A stretch of 64,000 bases of DNA from a bacterium (GTDB taxonomy: Bacteria; Zhuqueibacterota; Zhuqueibacteria; Oleimicrobiales; Geothermoviventaceae). Position 1 is the first letter of the stretch, and each line of letters starts with the position of its first letter. The translations under genes were made by a program, and so were the position numbers. Shown one piece after another: positions 54,301-62,041 of this stretch. The stretch spans positions 1-64,000 of the forward strand of contig JAPWUV010000002.1 in NCBI GenBank assembly GCA_028275345.1, read 5' to 3'. The notes beneath the pieces are model-generated. The model was not told the origin of the DNA. It worked only from the letters and a program-made list of their open reading frames with translations, and did no database searches.

Positions 54301-56025
54301 GCACAGATTGGGGCTCCCTTTGCCATCACAGTGATTGGGGGATTGGCGGTCAGCACCTTGTTCACGCTCGTCTTCATCCCCACGGTCTACACGGGTCTTG
54401 AGACCGCCCTTCAGTGGCTTCGGCGTCTGGATTGGAGGCTCAAGGCGCTCCAGCTGGCCCTGTTCGGGGTGGGCTGCTGGCAGGTTTACTTCCACGTGCA
54501 TGCGGCCGTCTGGAAGCTGGCCGACCTCCTGCTGCTTGCGCTGGGGATTCCCGCCCTCACCTATTTCGTAATGACCAGCCTCCGCCGCGCCCGGGCCGAG
54601 GTCGTCCGGGAGGGAGAGCCGCTTCGGATTCGCGTCCAGAACCTTGTGAAGATCTACGACTGGGACAGTCGGTTCGTCCGGGAGTGGAAGAAGGGGAAGC
54701 GCCTCAGCGAGCGCGAGCGTCGCATCCCATCCAGCTGGCGCGATCTCGATAGCTTGATATGGCAGCTTCCTCTGCTGGGCTACCTGATCTACTTCGTCTA
54801 TCTCTACCTGAATTCGAAACTTTGGCAGCTCATCCTGGCTCAGTTGATATTTTTCTACGTGCTTTCCCTTTGGGTACAGATGGAACCGCTGCTGCGGAGA
54901 AAAGCCGAGGGGAATCGCTGGTTGCGGGGCTTGGTTCATGGCTTTCGGCCCGCCTTTTACTGGGCTTTCCCCCTGGTGAATCTGGTCGTGTTTTTCTTCC
55001 GGTGGAGGCAGCCGCTTCTCTTGGCGCTCGTCGGTTTCGTGTGGTATCTGGCTCTCTGGGTCCACCACACCTCCCGGCGTCTGCATGAACAGCAGGTCAA
55101 CCTGGCGCGCCTGCAGGGCCGATTCGCGGGTTTGCGGAAGAACATCTACCGCATCGTGATGGCGATTCCGATCCTGGGGCGGAAGAAGCGTCCGTTCCGG
55201 GCGTTGAACCGAGTCTCGCTGGAGATCAGCGAGGGGATGATTGGGCTATTGGGGCCGAACGGTGCGGGCAAGACCACCCTGATGCGGATCATCTGCGGCA
55301 TCTTGGAGCAGAGCTACGGCAAGGTGTGGATCAACGGAGTGGATACCCAGTCGCGGCGGGAGGAGCTCCAGGGGCTCATCGGCTACCTGCCCCAAGAGTT
55401 CGGCATGTACGAGAACATGACGGCGTACGAGTTCCTCAGCTACCAGGCGATACTGAAGGGGCTGGTCGATCGGGAGGAGCGCGAGCGGCGGATCGACGAG
55501 GTGCTCAGGGCGGTGCACATGGAAGAACACAAGCACGAGCGGATCGGATCCTTCTCGGGAGGCATGAAGCAGCGGATCGGCATCGCGCAGACCCTTCTGC
55601 ACCTGCCGCGCATCCTCGTGGTGGACGAACCGACCGCGGGCCTGGACCCGCGGGAACGTATCCGCTTCCGCAATCTCTTGGTGGAGCTGAGCCAGAATCG
55701 AATCGTCCTGTTCTCGACCCACATCATTGAGGACATTTCGAGCTCCTGCAACCAGGTGGCGGTGCTGAATCGGGGTCGGCTCGTGTACGTCGGCACTCCG
55801 ACTGAGATGGCGCGGCAGGCGGAAGGCCGCGTGTGGCAGCTCCACGTCCTTCCGGAGGAGCTGGAAGGTTTGCGTCAGCGGTTCCTCGTGGTTCATCACA
55901 TGCGGGAGAAGGATCGGATCCGCGTGCGTTGCTTGTCCGAGGAAAAGCCTGCACCCGATGCCATCGCGGTGCGGCCAACCCTGGAGGACGCCTATCTCTG
56001 GCTATTGAGTCGAACCGGTAGGTGA
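51307..56025 (+). CDS. RND permease fused to ABC transporter ATPase, with membrane helices inserted in the ABC domain
   Basis: A 1,572-residue single frame. Residues 1 to about 1035 are a complete RND pump (TM4: VGMLLDSSVVVLENIYRL, one aspartate). Then come two TMs, a segment at about 1107 reading RIRVQNLVKIYDWDSRFV like the first strand of an ABC ATPase, about 200 residues with four or five further TMs, and then the rest of a full ABC domain: FRALNRVSLEIS, Walker A GPNGAGKT (1316-1323), signature SGGMK (1417-1421), Walker B ILVVDEPTAGLDP (about 1436-1448) and STHII. All catalytic motifs are intact. Downstream is a separate ABC-2-like permease. The start ATG has no strong ribosome site but gives the standard RND N-terminus (NLVRFVIQRKTLVSML). 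Confidence 0.88.
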   Translation: MNLVRFVIQRKTLVSMLFLGITMLGYFSYRQLPLELYPAADLPYLIVRVSASQEVDPEYLESQAIIPLEGVIGGLEGIDQIESFAEQRQGMIVVYFNPGVKMKYAYLRLQERVDQVRPLLPEVFTVDVLKVDTEQLTNQFMTLQVRGSGDVDWIRYVVDDKIVPKLESVDGIASVQVFGGRQRSVEIILDPEALRAHHLTPAQIRNVIRQSGAQRTFVGHVYGVDRKYFVNVVADYTDVQHLENLVVRQEGPVLLKDVAEVYFGAKEQTSLSRVNGKEAVSVVLVRDAQTNLIQLAHATRKMIADLNRQLRWQGLEIVVQSDAAELMERNISLIKQLALTGGLLAVAVLWVFLRNLRLVLIVAISIPISILAAFNLLYAFHLSLNSLSLVGMALAVGMLLDSSVVVLENIYRLRARGYPVERSVVQGTSEVWRSIVASTLTTIVVFLPFAFSSNFLVKLIGRQIGISIVSTLTVSLFVALLLVPMIVHGYLGWAGKRGEGEFHQVPRKQRLMQIYFVLLKSCLRFPARTIVLAVVAFFASIFIALAVSLNVTREVETNELTLYVTMPQGSTLETTDGVVREIEGRLEELEERQDVISRIYEDEAVITVRMKENFRKIKGRDLAQIKQDLQQRLQDIRTAEISFEQPSGSRRFRVGGGTTNPAAQLERLLGIGAQQERVVIRGQNFDQMLRVADDIRYYLENLSTVRSVRLNVSGARPEVHLYFDQNVMSKYDISLAQVASELATFSNEFSSGMRYRQGTEEYEITLRMKETENGQAQEKSLNDLRELNITSPDGTSLTLDELSRIVMASGRGSIRRFNQEKQVEVVYQFLQEVNDSKPLLESARAEVDQIIGSLSFPSGIAVQVIHQETELSEFYFLIGASVLLIYMILASVFESALAPVVMMFTIPLAATGSLWALIFTKNSLFNANTLTGFLILLGVVVNNGIILIDFTRILRQRGYRRSRALMLAGQARVRPILITAITTMIAMLPLAMGQVEYVAQIGAPFAITVIGGLAVSTLFTLVFIPTVYTGLETALQWLRRLDWRLKALQLALFGVGCWQVYFHVHAAVWKLADLLLLALGIPALTYFVMTSLRRARAEVVREGEPLRIRVQNLVKIYDWDSRFVREWKKGKRLSERERRIPSSWRDLDSLIWQLPLLGYLIYFVYLYLNSKLWQLILAQLIFFYVLSLWVQMEPLLRRKAEGNRWLRGLVHGFRPAFYWAFPLVNLVVFFFRWRQPLLLALVGFVWYLALWVHHTSRRLHEQQVNLARLQGRFAGLRKNIYRIVMAIPILGRKKRPFRALNRVSLEISEGMIGLLGPNGAGKTTLMRIICGILEQSYGKVWINGVDTQSRREELQGLIGYLPQEFGMYENMTAYEFLSYQAILKGLVDREERERRIDEVLRAVHMEEHKHERIGSFSGGMKQRIGIAQTLLHLPRILVVDEPTAGLDPRERIRFRNLLVELSQNRIVLFSTHIIEDISSSCNQVAVLNRGRLVYVGTPTEMARQAEGRVWQLHVLPEELEGLRQRFLVVHHMREKDRIRVRCLSEEKPAPDAIAVRPTLEDAYLWLLSRTGR

Positions 56026-56765
56026 TAGGGATGCCGAGGATCTGGAGGACAAAGGTCGAGCCGCTGGCGAACGCGGCGGACGTGATCCTGCGAATGGCTC
56101 GCTACAACCTGAAGATCATCTTCGGGAACAAGTTCATCTTCTTTTTCCTGGCCTCGATCGCGTTCTTTCTCCTCCTGAATGGGATTTTCGTCTTCTCCGA
56201 GACGCCCCCAACCGCCGGCCTCGTCTATTACTACCTCCTCTTCCCGGCCTTGCTCGTCGTGTTCTATCCGTCTACCTTTGGCTTGCAGACCGACGTCGAC
56301 GTCAGGATGATCGAGATCCTCTTCGGGATCCCGGATTATCGGTACAAGGTGTGGCTGGTGCGGCTGGTGATGATCTTCGTCCTGGCGTTCGTCATCGTGC
56401 TGGTGCTGGCGTCGCTGGCCACCTTCACGGTGATGCCTGTGGACATCTTCCCAATCGCGGTGCAGGTGATGTTTCCCGTCCTTTTCTGGGGGAGCCTCGG
56501 CTTCATGCTTTCCACCGTGGTGCGGAGCGGCAGCGGGACGGCCGTGCTCATGGTGGTGATTGGCCTCGGCTGCTTCCTCGCCATGAGTCGCCTCGCCGCC
56601 AGCAAGTGGAATCTCTTCCTCAATCCCTACGATGTTCCCTCCAGACTGAATGAAGTCGTTTGGGCCAGCATCGTGCGGGAGAATCGGATCTACCTCATGG
56701 CCGGTTCGCTGCTGGCCATCCTGCTCGGCCTGTTCAATCTCCAAAAGCGGGAGCGTTTCGTCTGA
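56022..56765 (+). CDS. ABC-2-like permease
   Basis: A 247-residue membrane protein with about six TMs (FIFFFLASIAFFLLLNGIFVF, VWLVRLVMIFVLAFVIVLVLASL, GTAVLMVVIGLGCFLAM, IYLMAGSLLAILLGLFNL). GTG 56022 overlaps the RND-ABC stop by 4 bases; ATG 56031 is the alternative. The pattern of TM pairs and an intervening cytoplasmic loop with DVRMIEILFGIPDYRYKVW is of the ABC-2 type. It is the expected partner of the ABC half of the preceding fusion and closes the export operon. Confidence 0.82.
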   Translation: MIGMPRIWRTKVEPLANAADVILRMARYNLKIIFGNKFIFFFLASIAFFLLLNGIFVFSETPPTAGLVYYYLLFPALLVVFYPSTFGLQTDVDVRMIEILFGIPDYRYKVWLVRLVMIFVLAFVIVLVLASLATFTVMPVDIFPIAVQVMFPVLFWGSLGFMLSTVVRSGSGTAVLMVVIGLGCFLAMSRLAASKWNLFLNPYDVPSRLNEVVWASIVRENRIYLMAGSLLAILLGLFNLQKRERFV

Positions 56766-56773
56766 GCCGAGAT

Positions 56774-56828
56774 GCACTGCGTGGACGGTGCAGTGCCGGG
56801 AACCTTCGTCCTTCCTACCGTGCAGTGC
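56774..56828 (+). repeat. GCACTGC inverted repeat plus third copy
   Basis: GCACTGC (56774-56780) and GCAGTGC (56790-56796) form an inverted repeat with a 9-base spacer, and a further GCAGTGC occurs at 56822-56828. No T-run follows. It lies between the export operon and the GH16 gene and could be a regulatory site or the stem of a Rho-dependent end. Confidence 0.45.
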
Positions 56829-56909
56829 GGCGGAGGTCGAGATGTCTTGGCCCGGCTGGATGGGCCCTCAAGGGGGCAGCATACCGTGGCCGAGCACCTG
56901 GTTTTCCGT

Positions 56910-56938
56910 TTGTCTTCCGCCGGTCTCTTAGCTATCTT
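56910..56938 (+). promoter_or_regulatory. Candidate sigma-70 type promoter for the GH16 operon
   Basis: TTGTCT (56910-56915), a 17-base spacer and TATCTT (56933-56938), with a predicted start about 20 bases before the ATG at 56967. Prediction only. Confidence 0.45.
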
Positions 56939-56966
56939 GTTTGGGTAGTAGCTCCGGAGGGAAGGG

Positions 56967-57731
56967 ATGTTCGTCTACGCCCGCTGCCTGGCAGGGATCC
57001 TCTTTCCGCTGATGATCCTCGGCTGTTCCCGTTCATCCACTGCGCCGGAGCCTTCTCCGTGGAAGCTGATCCTCGATGAGCCCTTCGCCGGGCTGGACGA
57101 ATCGCGCTGGGAGAGGGCGACGCACACCTTCCAGTACAACGCTGCTCGTTTCCGGCCCGAAAACGTTGCCGTGCAGGACGGCAAGCTCATTCTCACGCTG
57201 AAGCCGGAGTTCTACATCGATCGCAACTATACGGGCGGGGAGCTCCGTTCGCGGGCCGCGTACCAATTCGGCAAGTTCACGGTGCGAATGAAGGCAGCGA
57301 GAGGGAGCGGCGTTGTCAGTTCGTTCTTCCTCTATCGCTACAATCCGTGGCAGGAGATCGACATCGAGTTTCTGGGCAAGGACACCCGCAAGATCCAACT
57401 GAACATCTTTTACAATCCCGGTCCGGAGGGAATGCCGAACAACAGCGGCGACGCTTCGCACCAGCAGCCGAAGGTGATCAGCTTGCCCTTCGATGCGGCG
57501 GCGGATTTCCACGAGTATTCCATCGAGTGGGAGGAGGGGGCTGTCCGCTGGTTTGCCGACGGCACGCTGATCCACCAAAGCTCTAACCCCGCGTCGGTGC
57601 CTGACCTCCCAATGCAGGTGATGATGAACCTGTGGTATTCTGAGTCCGTTTCCTGGGCAGGGCCGAGGGACGACGGCAGCCTTCCCGCCCAGGCCGTGTA
57701 CGATCACGTACAGATCTTCCGCAGGAGGTGA
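56967..57731 (+). CDS. Glycoside hydrolase family 16 lipoprotein (beta-glucanase-like)
   Basis: A 254-residue protein with GGAGG 6 bases upstream. Signal peptide ends in lipobox LMILGC, so it is lipid-anchored. The GH16 catalytic signature EIDIEFLG contains the nucleophile and acid/base glutamates, preceded by GGELRSRAAYQFGKFTVRMKAA and followed by HEYSIEWEEGAVRWFADG, both typical of the laminarinase/lichenase clan. Linkage specificity (beta-1,3, beta-1,3-1,4, agar) cannot be read from this. It is the first gene of the glycan locus. Confidence 0.92.
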   Translation: MFVYARCLAGILFPLMILGCSRSSTAPEPSPWKLILDEPFAGLDESRWERATHTFQYNAARFRPENVAVQDGKLILTLKPEFYIDRNYTGGELRSRAAYQFGKFTVRMKAARGSGVVSSFFLYRYNPWQEIDIEFLGKDTRKIQLNIFYNPGPEGMPNNSGDASHQQPKVISLPFDAAADFHEYSIEWEEGAVRWFADGTLIHQSSNPASVPDLPMQVMMNLWYSESVSWAGPRDDGSLPAQAVYDHVQIFRRR

Positions 57732-57734
57732 TCC
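57723..57734 (+). promoter_or_regulatory. Very strong Shine-Dalgarno site for the solute-binding protein gene
   Basis: AGGAGGTGATCC, a 12-base complement to the usual 16S rRNA 3' end, is located 6 bases before ATG 57741 and overlaps the GH16 stop codon. It fixes the start and predicts high, coupled translation. Confidence 0.75.
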
Positions 57735-57740
57735 GGCAGC

Positions 57741-59075
57741 ATGTTGGCGGAACCGGAGGAGAGGTTTGGTCATCGCGTGCTCTGGGGGGTGACCTTCGCC
57801 GTCATTGGCGTGGCGATCCTGGCGATCATCGTGGGTCCAGCGATTCTCACCTCGCCGCCGCGGCCGCCGGTGGTCAAGATCTATTACGCCGACAACATTT
57901 CCCCTGCGCATCGCGAGATCGTCCGCCGTTTCAACGAGCGCTACAAAGACCGGTACCAAGTGGTGACGGTTCACTTGCCCTTCACCCGCTTCAGCACGAA
58001 TGAGCGCAAGGAGTTGCTCGCTCGCGCCTTGCGCAGCAAAAGCGATCGGATCGACGTCTTTTCGGTGGACGTGATTTGGGTCCCACGCTTCGCCAAGTGG
58101 GGGGAACCGCTTGACCCATTCTTCTCGCAAGAAGAGCGCGAGCGCTTGCTACCCTATGCACTTCAGTCCTGCTATTACCAAGGCAAACTGATGGCTGTGC
58201 CCCTCTATCTCGATGTGGGGCTCATGTATTACCGGAAGGACCTCATTCGGCAGTTGCCTGGCTGGCCGGAGGTCGAGGAAAAGATTCGTCAATCGATCAC
58301 TTGGGAGGAGTTCATTTCCCTGTTCGAGAAGTGGCCGGCCAAGAATTATCCCTTCTACCTGTTCGCCGCGGACAACTTTGAGGGACTCATCTGCGGCTTT
58401 GTGGAAGGGGTGATGAGCCTGAGGGATTCCCTTGTCGGCCCCGACGGACGCATCCGGGTGGACACTCCAGCCTCGCGCCGTGCCCTGCAGCTCCTCGTGG
58501 ATCTCGTGAACCGTTACCGGACGACCCCTCGCGACGTGACGCTTTACGATGAGATCCAGAGCTACATGTACGCTCTGGATCACAATGCCATTTTCTTCCG
58601 GGGGTGGCCCGGCTTCCTATTCCATTACCGCGAGCGGATCGAGCAGACTGCGCCGGTCTCTTCCTTCGGGATCGCTCCGCTTCCGCATTTTGCGGACGGA
58701 CGCCCGGCCTGCGCGTTCGGGGGCTGGAATTTGATGATCTCCCGCTTTTCGAGGAATTGGCGGGCGGCCTTGACCTTCGTGCGTTTCTTGCTTCAAGAGG
58801 AAAACCAGAAGATCCTCTACGAGACGTCCGGTTACATTCCCATCCTCCGTTCCATCTATGCCGACTCGGCGTTCCTCCGGTCCAATCCCGACCTCGTTCT
58901 CTACTGGCAGCTCATGCAGTACGGCGTGCATCGGCCTTACGTTGAGCGGTACACCCAGGTATCGGATATCCTGTCCTACTATGCCAATCTGGCCATTCGC
59001 GGGGAGCTTTCGGTGGAGGAGGCGCTCCGTCGAGCGCAGACGGCGATTTCGTCCAATCAGTTCGTGCTGAAATGA
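57741..59075 (+). CDS. Membrane-anchored extracellular solute-binding protein (ABC sugar-binding type)
   Basis: A 444-residue type 1 extracellular solute-binding protein. The N-terminal 20 residues are cytoplasmic, then a TM (VTFAVIGVAILAIIVGPAIL) anchors it with no cleavage site, so it stays attached to the inner membrane. The fold motifs include VKIYYADNISPAHREIVRRFNERYKD, YYQGKLMAVPLYLDVGLMYYRKDLI and AALTFVRFLLQEENQKILYETSGYIPI, as in oligosaccharide-binding proteins. No transport permease follows; instead a histidine kinase begins 13 bases downstream, which suggests a ligand-sensing role. Confidence 0.85.
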   Translation: MLAEPEERFGHRVLWGVTFAVIGVAILAIIVGPAILTSPPRPPVVKIYYADNISPAHREIVRRFNERYKDRYQVVTVHLPFTRFSTNERKELLARALRSKSDRIDVFSVDVIWVPRFAKWGEPLDPFFSQEERERLLPYALQSCYYQGKLMAVPLYLDVGLMYYRKDLIRQLPGWPEVEEKIRQSITWEEFISLFEKWPAKNYPFYLFAADNFEGLICGFVEGVMSLRDSLVGPDGRIRVDTPASRRALQLLVDLVNRYRTTPRDVTLYDEIQSYMYALDHNAIFFRGWPGFLFHYRERIEQTAPVSSFGIAPLPHFADGRPACAFGGWNLMISRFSRNWRAALTFVRFLLQEENQKILYETSGYIPILRSIYADSAFLRSNPDLVLYWQLMQYGVHRPYVERYTQVSDILSYYANLAIRGELSVEEALRRAQTAISSNQFVLK

Positions 59076-59088
59076 GGAAGGGTCCGCC

Positions 59089-60579
59089 ATGAGGTACTTG
59101 CAGAAGTTCCTGGACAAGGTGAGGCCCTATCACTTTGAGCTGAAGCATCTCATGGTGCTGCTCGCCGTGCTGGTGTTTTTCCAGGTGCTGGTGTCTTTCA
59201 TCCACAAGGTCTCGCTCCAGAAGTTCTTGGTGAATACGCAGGAATGGTACCAGCGGGACTTCGCGGAGAAGTTGGCCAACCTCACGGCGACCTCGCTGGA
59301 ACTCCTACTGGAGACGAGCCTGGAAAGCCACCAAGGCATGAGCGACGACGAGGCCAAGAAGATCATCCAGGCCTTCAACATCATCCTCAGTGAGCAGCTT
59401 CTCCAGCATCATGTGCAGGAGGTGTGTGTGCTCCTCGGCCGAGGGGAGGATGCTCGTCCCGTGGACAATGGCCAACAGCTTTTCTCCGCTCTCTTCCGGG
59501 GGATGGAACCGGAGCGCTCGGCGGACAGCACCTACGCCAGGGCGGTCGAGCTCTACCGCCAGCACTTCGATGAGATCATCTCGCAGGAGCAGATCCGGAG
59601 TCTTGCGGAGCCGCCGCGGACCTTTCACGTGTTCGTGCCCTTCGTCCCGAAGGGGGAGCTGATGGGCGCACTGTACATGAAATACGTGCCCGATTTCGGA
59701 ATCGTGACCAGTGGCATCCTCTCCAGCTACAACGAGAGCAGCCTGATCTTCACGGGTCTCATCTTCTTCGGCCTCCTGGCCATGTTCTACATCTCATCCC
59801 ACACGGTGAAGGAGAGGGACGAGGCTCAGCGACTCCTGTTTGAGGAGAGGGAGCGTCAGCTGGAGGAACGGATTCACCACCAAAAGGAAGCGTTGTTCGC
59901 CAAACGCATCTACCACACCCACCACAAGGCCGAAAAGATCATGGGGTTCATCAAGGAGGATTTGCGGCAGCTCTCTCAGGAAAACATCCAGGAGATCAAG
60001 TATCGTGTCTCGAAGTACGCGAACTTCATCTCGCGGGTGATTTACGATATGAAGTCCTACGATCCCCCGATCCAAGCCATTCGAAGCCCAATCTTCCGCA
60101 CCGATATCAACGAGCTGCTGCGGTTTCTTGTGGACCACATCTTCCGGCGCGTCTCCGCTTCGCTCGGCGATTACCAATTCGATCTCCAGCTGGATCCCAA
60201 TCTGCCGGTGGTGCATGTGAACGAGTTTGTCGTCTGGGAGGTGTTCGAGCCCCTGATTCAGAACAGCCTGGATCACGCGGGCGAGGGGCGGATCACGGTC
60301 CACATCCGCACGGAATACGATCCGTCGGCACGGCAGTCGCGGGTGTACATCGGCGACGATGGCGTTGGCTTCCGACCCGATCTGCTCGAGGAAGAGAACG
60401 GGATCAAGCGTTTGTTTCTGGAGAACGTGTCCACGAAGAACACAGGGCAGCAGTCCGGGTACGGGTGCTACATCGCCTACGAGATCGCCACGCAACGTTG
60501 CGGCTGGAGGATCGATGCGGAAAACCTTCCTCGCGGCTGCCAGTTTGTGATCACCATCCCGGAGGAGGTGGGGTATTAG
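59089..60579 (+). CDS. Membrane sensor histidine kinase
   Basis: A 496-residue kinase. TM1 is near residues 20-42, a periplasmic sensor region spans about 43-218 and TM2 is SSLIFTGLIFFGLLAMFYI. A coiled coil (RDEAQRLLFEERERQLEERIHHQKEALF) leads to an atypical His region (RIYHTHHKAEKIMGFIKEDLRQL), and the ATPase domain has the N box (FEPLIQNSLDHAG), G1 box (GDDGVGF) and G2 box (SGYGCYIAYE). AGGAAGGG precedes the ATG. The gene order solute-binding protein, kinase, response regulator suggests that the binding protein presents ligand to this sensor. Confidence 0.9.
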   Translation: MRYLQKFLDKVRPYHFELKHLMVLLAVLVFFQVLVSFIHKVSLQKFLVNTQEWYQRDFAEKLANLTATSLELLLETSLESHQGMSDDEAKKIIQAFNIILSEQLLQHHVQEVCVLLGRGEDARPVDNGQQLFSALFRGMEPERSADSTYARAVELYRQHFDEIISQEQIRSLAEPPRTFHVFVPFVPKGELMGALYMKYVPDFGIVTSGILSSYNESSLIFTGLIFFGLLAMFYISSHTVKERDEAQRLLFEERERQLEERIHHQKEALFAKRIYHTHHKAEKIMGFIKEDLRQLSQENIQEIKYRVSKYANFISRVIYDMKSYDPPIQAIRSPIFRTDINELLRFLVDHIFRRVSASLGDYQFDLQLDPNLPVVHVNEFVVWEVFEPLIQNSLDHAGEGRITVHIRTEYDPSARQSRVYIGDDGVGFRPDLLEEENGIKRLFLENVSTKNTGQQSGYGCYIAYEIATQRCGWRIDAENLPRGCQFVITIPEEVGY

Positions 60580-60583
60580 CAGG

Positions 60584-62041
60584 ATGAGCAAGAATGTGAT
60601 TCGCGTCATGCTGATCGAGGACGAAGAATTCGACGTCCGCCGGATCCGGCGCACGGTCGAGCCCTTCGCCGATCGAATCAAGATCGTGGACGTGTTCGCT
60701 AACGGCAGGTTGGCGGTGGATCAGCTCGAGAAGTCCCCGAACGCCTACGATGTGGTCATCATGGATTTCCAAATCGCGGGCGGGTTGATGGGGGAGCCAC
60801 TCATCCGCCGCATCAAGGAGATCGACCCCGCGCTGCAGATCATCGTGGTGACGAAGATGACCATCAACATGACCGACTATGAGTTCGCAAGTCGGCTTTT
60901 GGAGGCGGGGGCCACCTGGTACTGTACCAAGTATCCGGCCGATATCGACGACTTCATCTACCAGCCGACCGATTTCATCCTCAGCATCTTCAACGCCTAC
61001 GAGAAGAAGCGGCTGGAACTGGAGCGCCGTCGATCCGCAGCGCGACTCGAGAAGAGCATTGAGGACATCCTGGCTCGCAAGGTGATTGTGGGGCAGTCGC
61101 CTGCCATCCAACGCCTGCGAGAGCAGATTCAGCAATGCGCAGCCACCGACACCACCGTGCTCATCCGCGGGGCCTCGGGGACCGGGAAGGAGCTCGTGGC
61201 AACCCACATCCATTACCTGAGTCGGCGGCGTTTGGAAAACTTCGTTCCCATCAACTGCGGCAGCTTGCCGGAGAATCTCATCGAGAGCGAGCTTTTCGGC
61301 TACGAGAAGGGGGCGTTCACGGGAGCGGACACGAGCAAGCCCGGCCTATTTGAGCTTGCCGACCGCGGCACCGTCTTTCTGGATGAGATCACCGAGCTTC
61401 CGCCCAACACGCAGTCGACCCTGCTCCGGGTGATCCAGGAGGGGGAGATTGACAAGATCGGGCGGACCCGTCGGGTGAGGGTGGACGTTCGAGTCATCGC
61501 GGCCACGAATCGGGATCTGGAGCGGGAGGTCAACGAGGGGCGTTTCCGAGAGGATCTTTATTACCGCCTCAACGTGTTGTCCATTTACGTCCCGCCGCTG
61601 GCGGAAAGGCGGGAAGACATCCCCCTCCTCGTCGAACATTACTTCAAGCGCTACAGCGACGACATGGGTCGGACACCTCCCGAGCTGAGCCCGGCGGCTT
61701 GGGAAGTGCTGCTCAACTACTCCTGGCCTGGCAATGTACGGCAGCTACAGAACGTCATTCAGCGGCTTCTCCTGACCGGTCGCGGCCAGTTGGATCGGGA
61801 AGACGTGGAGGCAGCGCTCGGCTTTCAGCTGCGCCTTCGCAAAGAAGGCGACATGGAGGACTGGCTCAAACGCTGGGGAGATGGGAAGATCCTCCCCTGG
61901 CGCGAGATGGAGAGGGAGTTCCGCAAGGAGTATTTCCGCTACGTCCGGAAGATCGCCTCTTCCGACGCCGAAGCCGCCCGAATGCTGGGGCTTGCTCCTC
62001 CTAACTTCCATCGGATGTGCCGCGAGCTGGGACTGAAGTGA
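60584..62041 (+). CDS. Sigma-54-dependent response regulator (NtrC family)
   Basis: A 485-residue regulator 4 bases after the kinase. The receiver domain has the acidic IEDEEFD pocket and phospho-acceptor aspartate in VVIMDFQ. The AAA+ domain has Walker A GASGTGKE, the sigma-54-contact loop GAFTGA, Walker B-type FLDEITELP and the R-finger region FREDLYYRLNVLSIYVPPLAERREDI. The C-terminal helix-turn-helix is Fis-like (SDAEAARMLGLAPPNFHRMCRELGL). It should activate sigma-54 promoters, probably of local glycan genes, although I found no -24/-12 site that I trust upstream of the GH5 gene. Confidence 0.93.
   Translation: MSKNVIRVMLIEDEEFDVRRIRRTVEPFADRIKIVDVFANGRLAVDQLEKSPNAYDVVIMDFQIAGGLMGEPLIRRIKEIDPALQIIVVTKMTINMTDYEFASRLLEAGATWYCTKYPADIDDFIYQPTDFILSIFNAYEKKRLELERRRSAARLEKSIEDILARKVIVGQSPAIQRLREQIQQCAATDTTVLIRGASGTGKELVATHIHYLSRRRLENFVPINCGSLPENLIESELFGYEKGAFTGADTSKPGLFELADRGTVFLDEITELPPNTQSTLLRVIQEGEIDKIGRTRRVRVDVRVIAATNRDLEREVNEGRFREDLYYRLNVLSIYVPPLAERREDIPLLVEHYFKRYSDDMGRTPPELSPAAWEVLLNYSWPGNVRQLQNVIQRLLLTGRGQLDREDVEAALGFQLRLRKEGDMEDWLKRWGDGKILPWREMEREFRKEYFRYVRKIASSDAEAARMLGLAPPNFHRMCRELGLK

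Noticed and set aside
52747-55086. 779-codon minus-strand open frame opposite the RND-ABC fusion
   Set aside because: Low-complexity His/Gln/Asp/Arg composition and complete overlap with a clearly coding plus strand.
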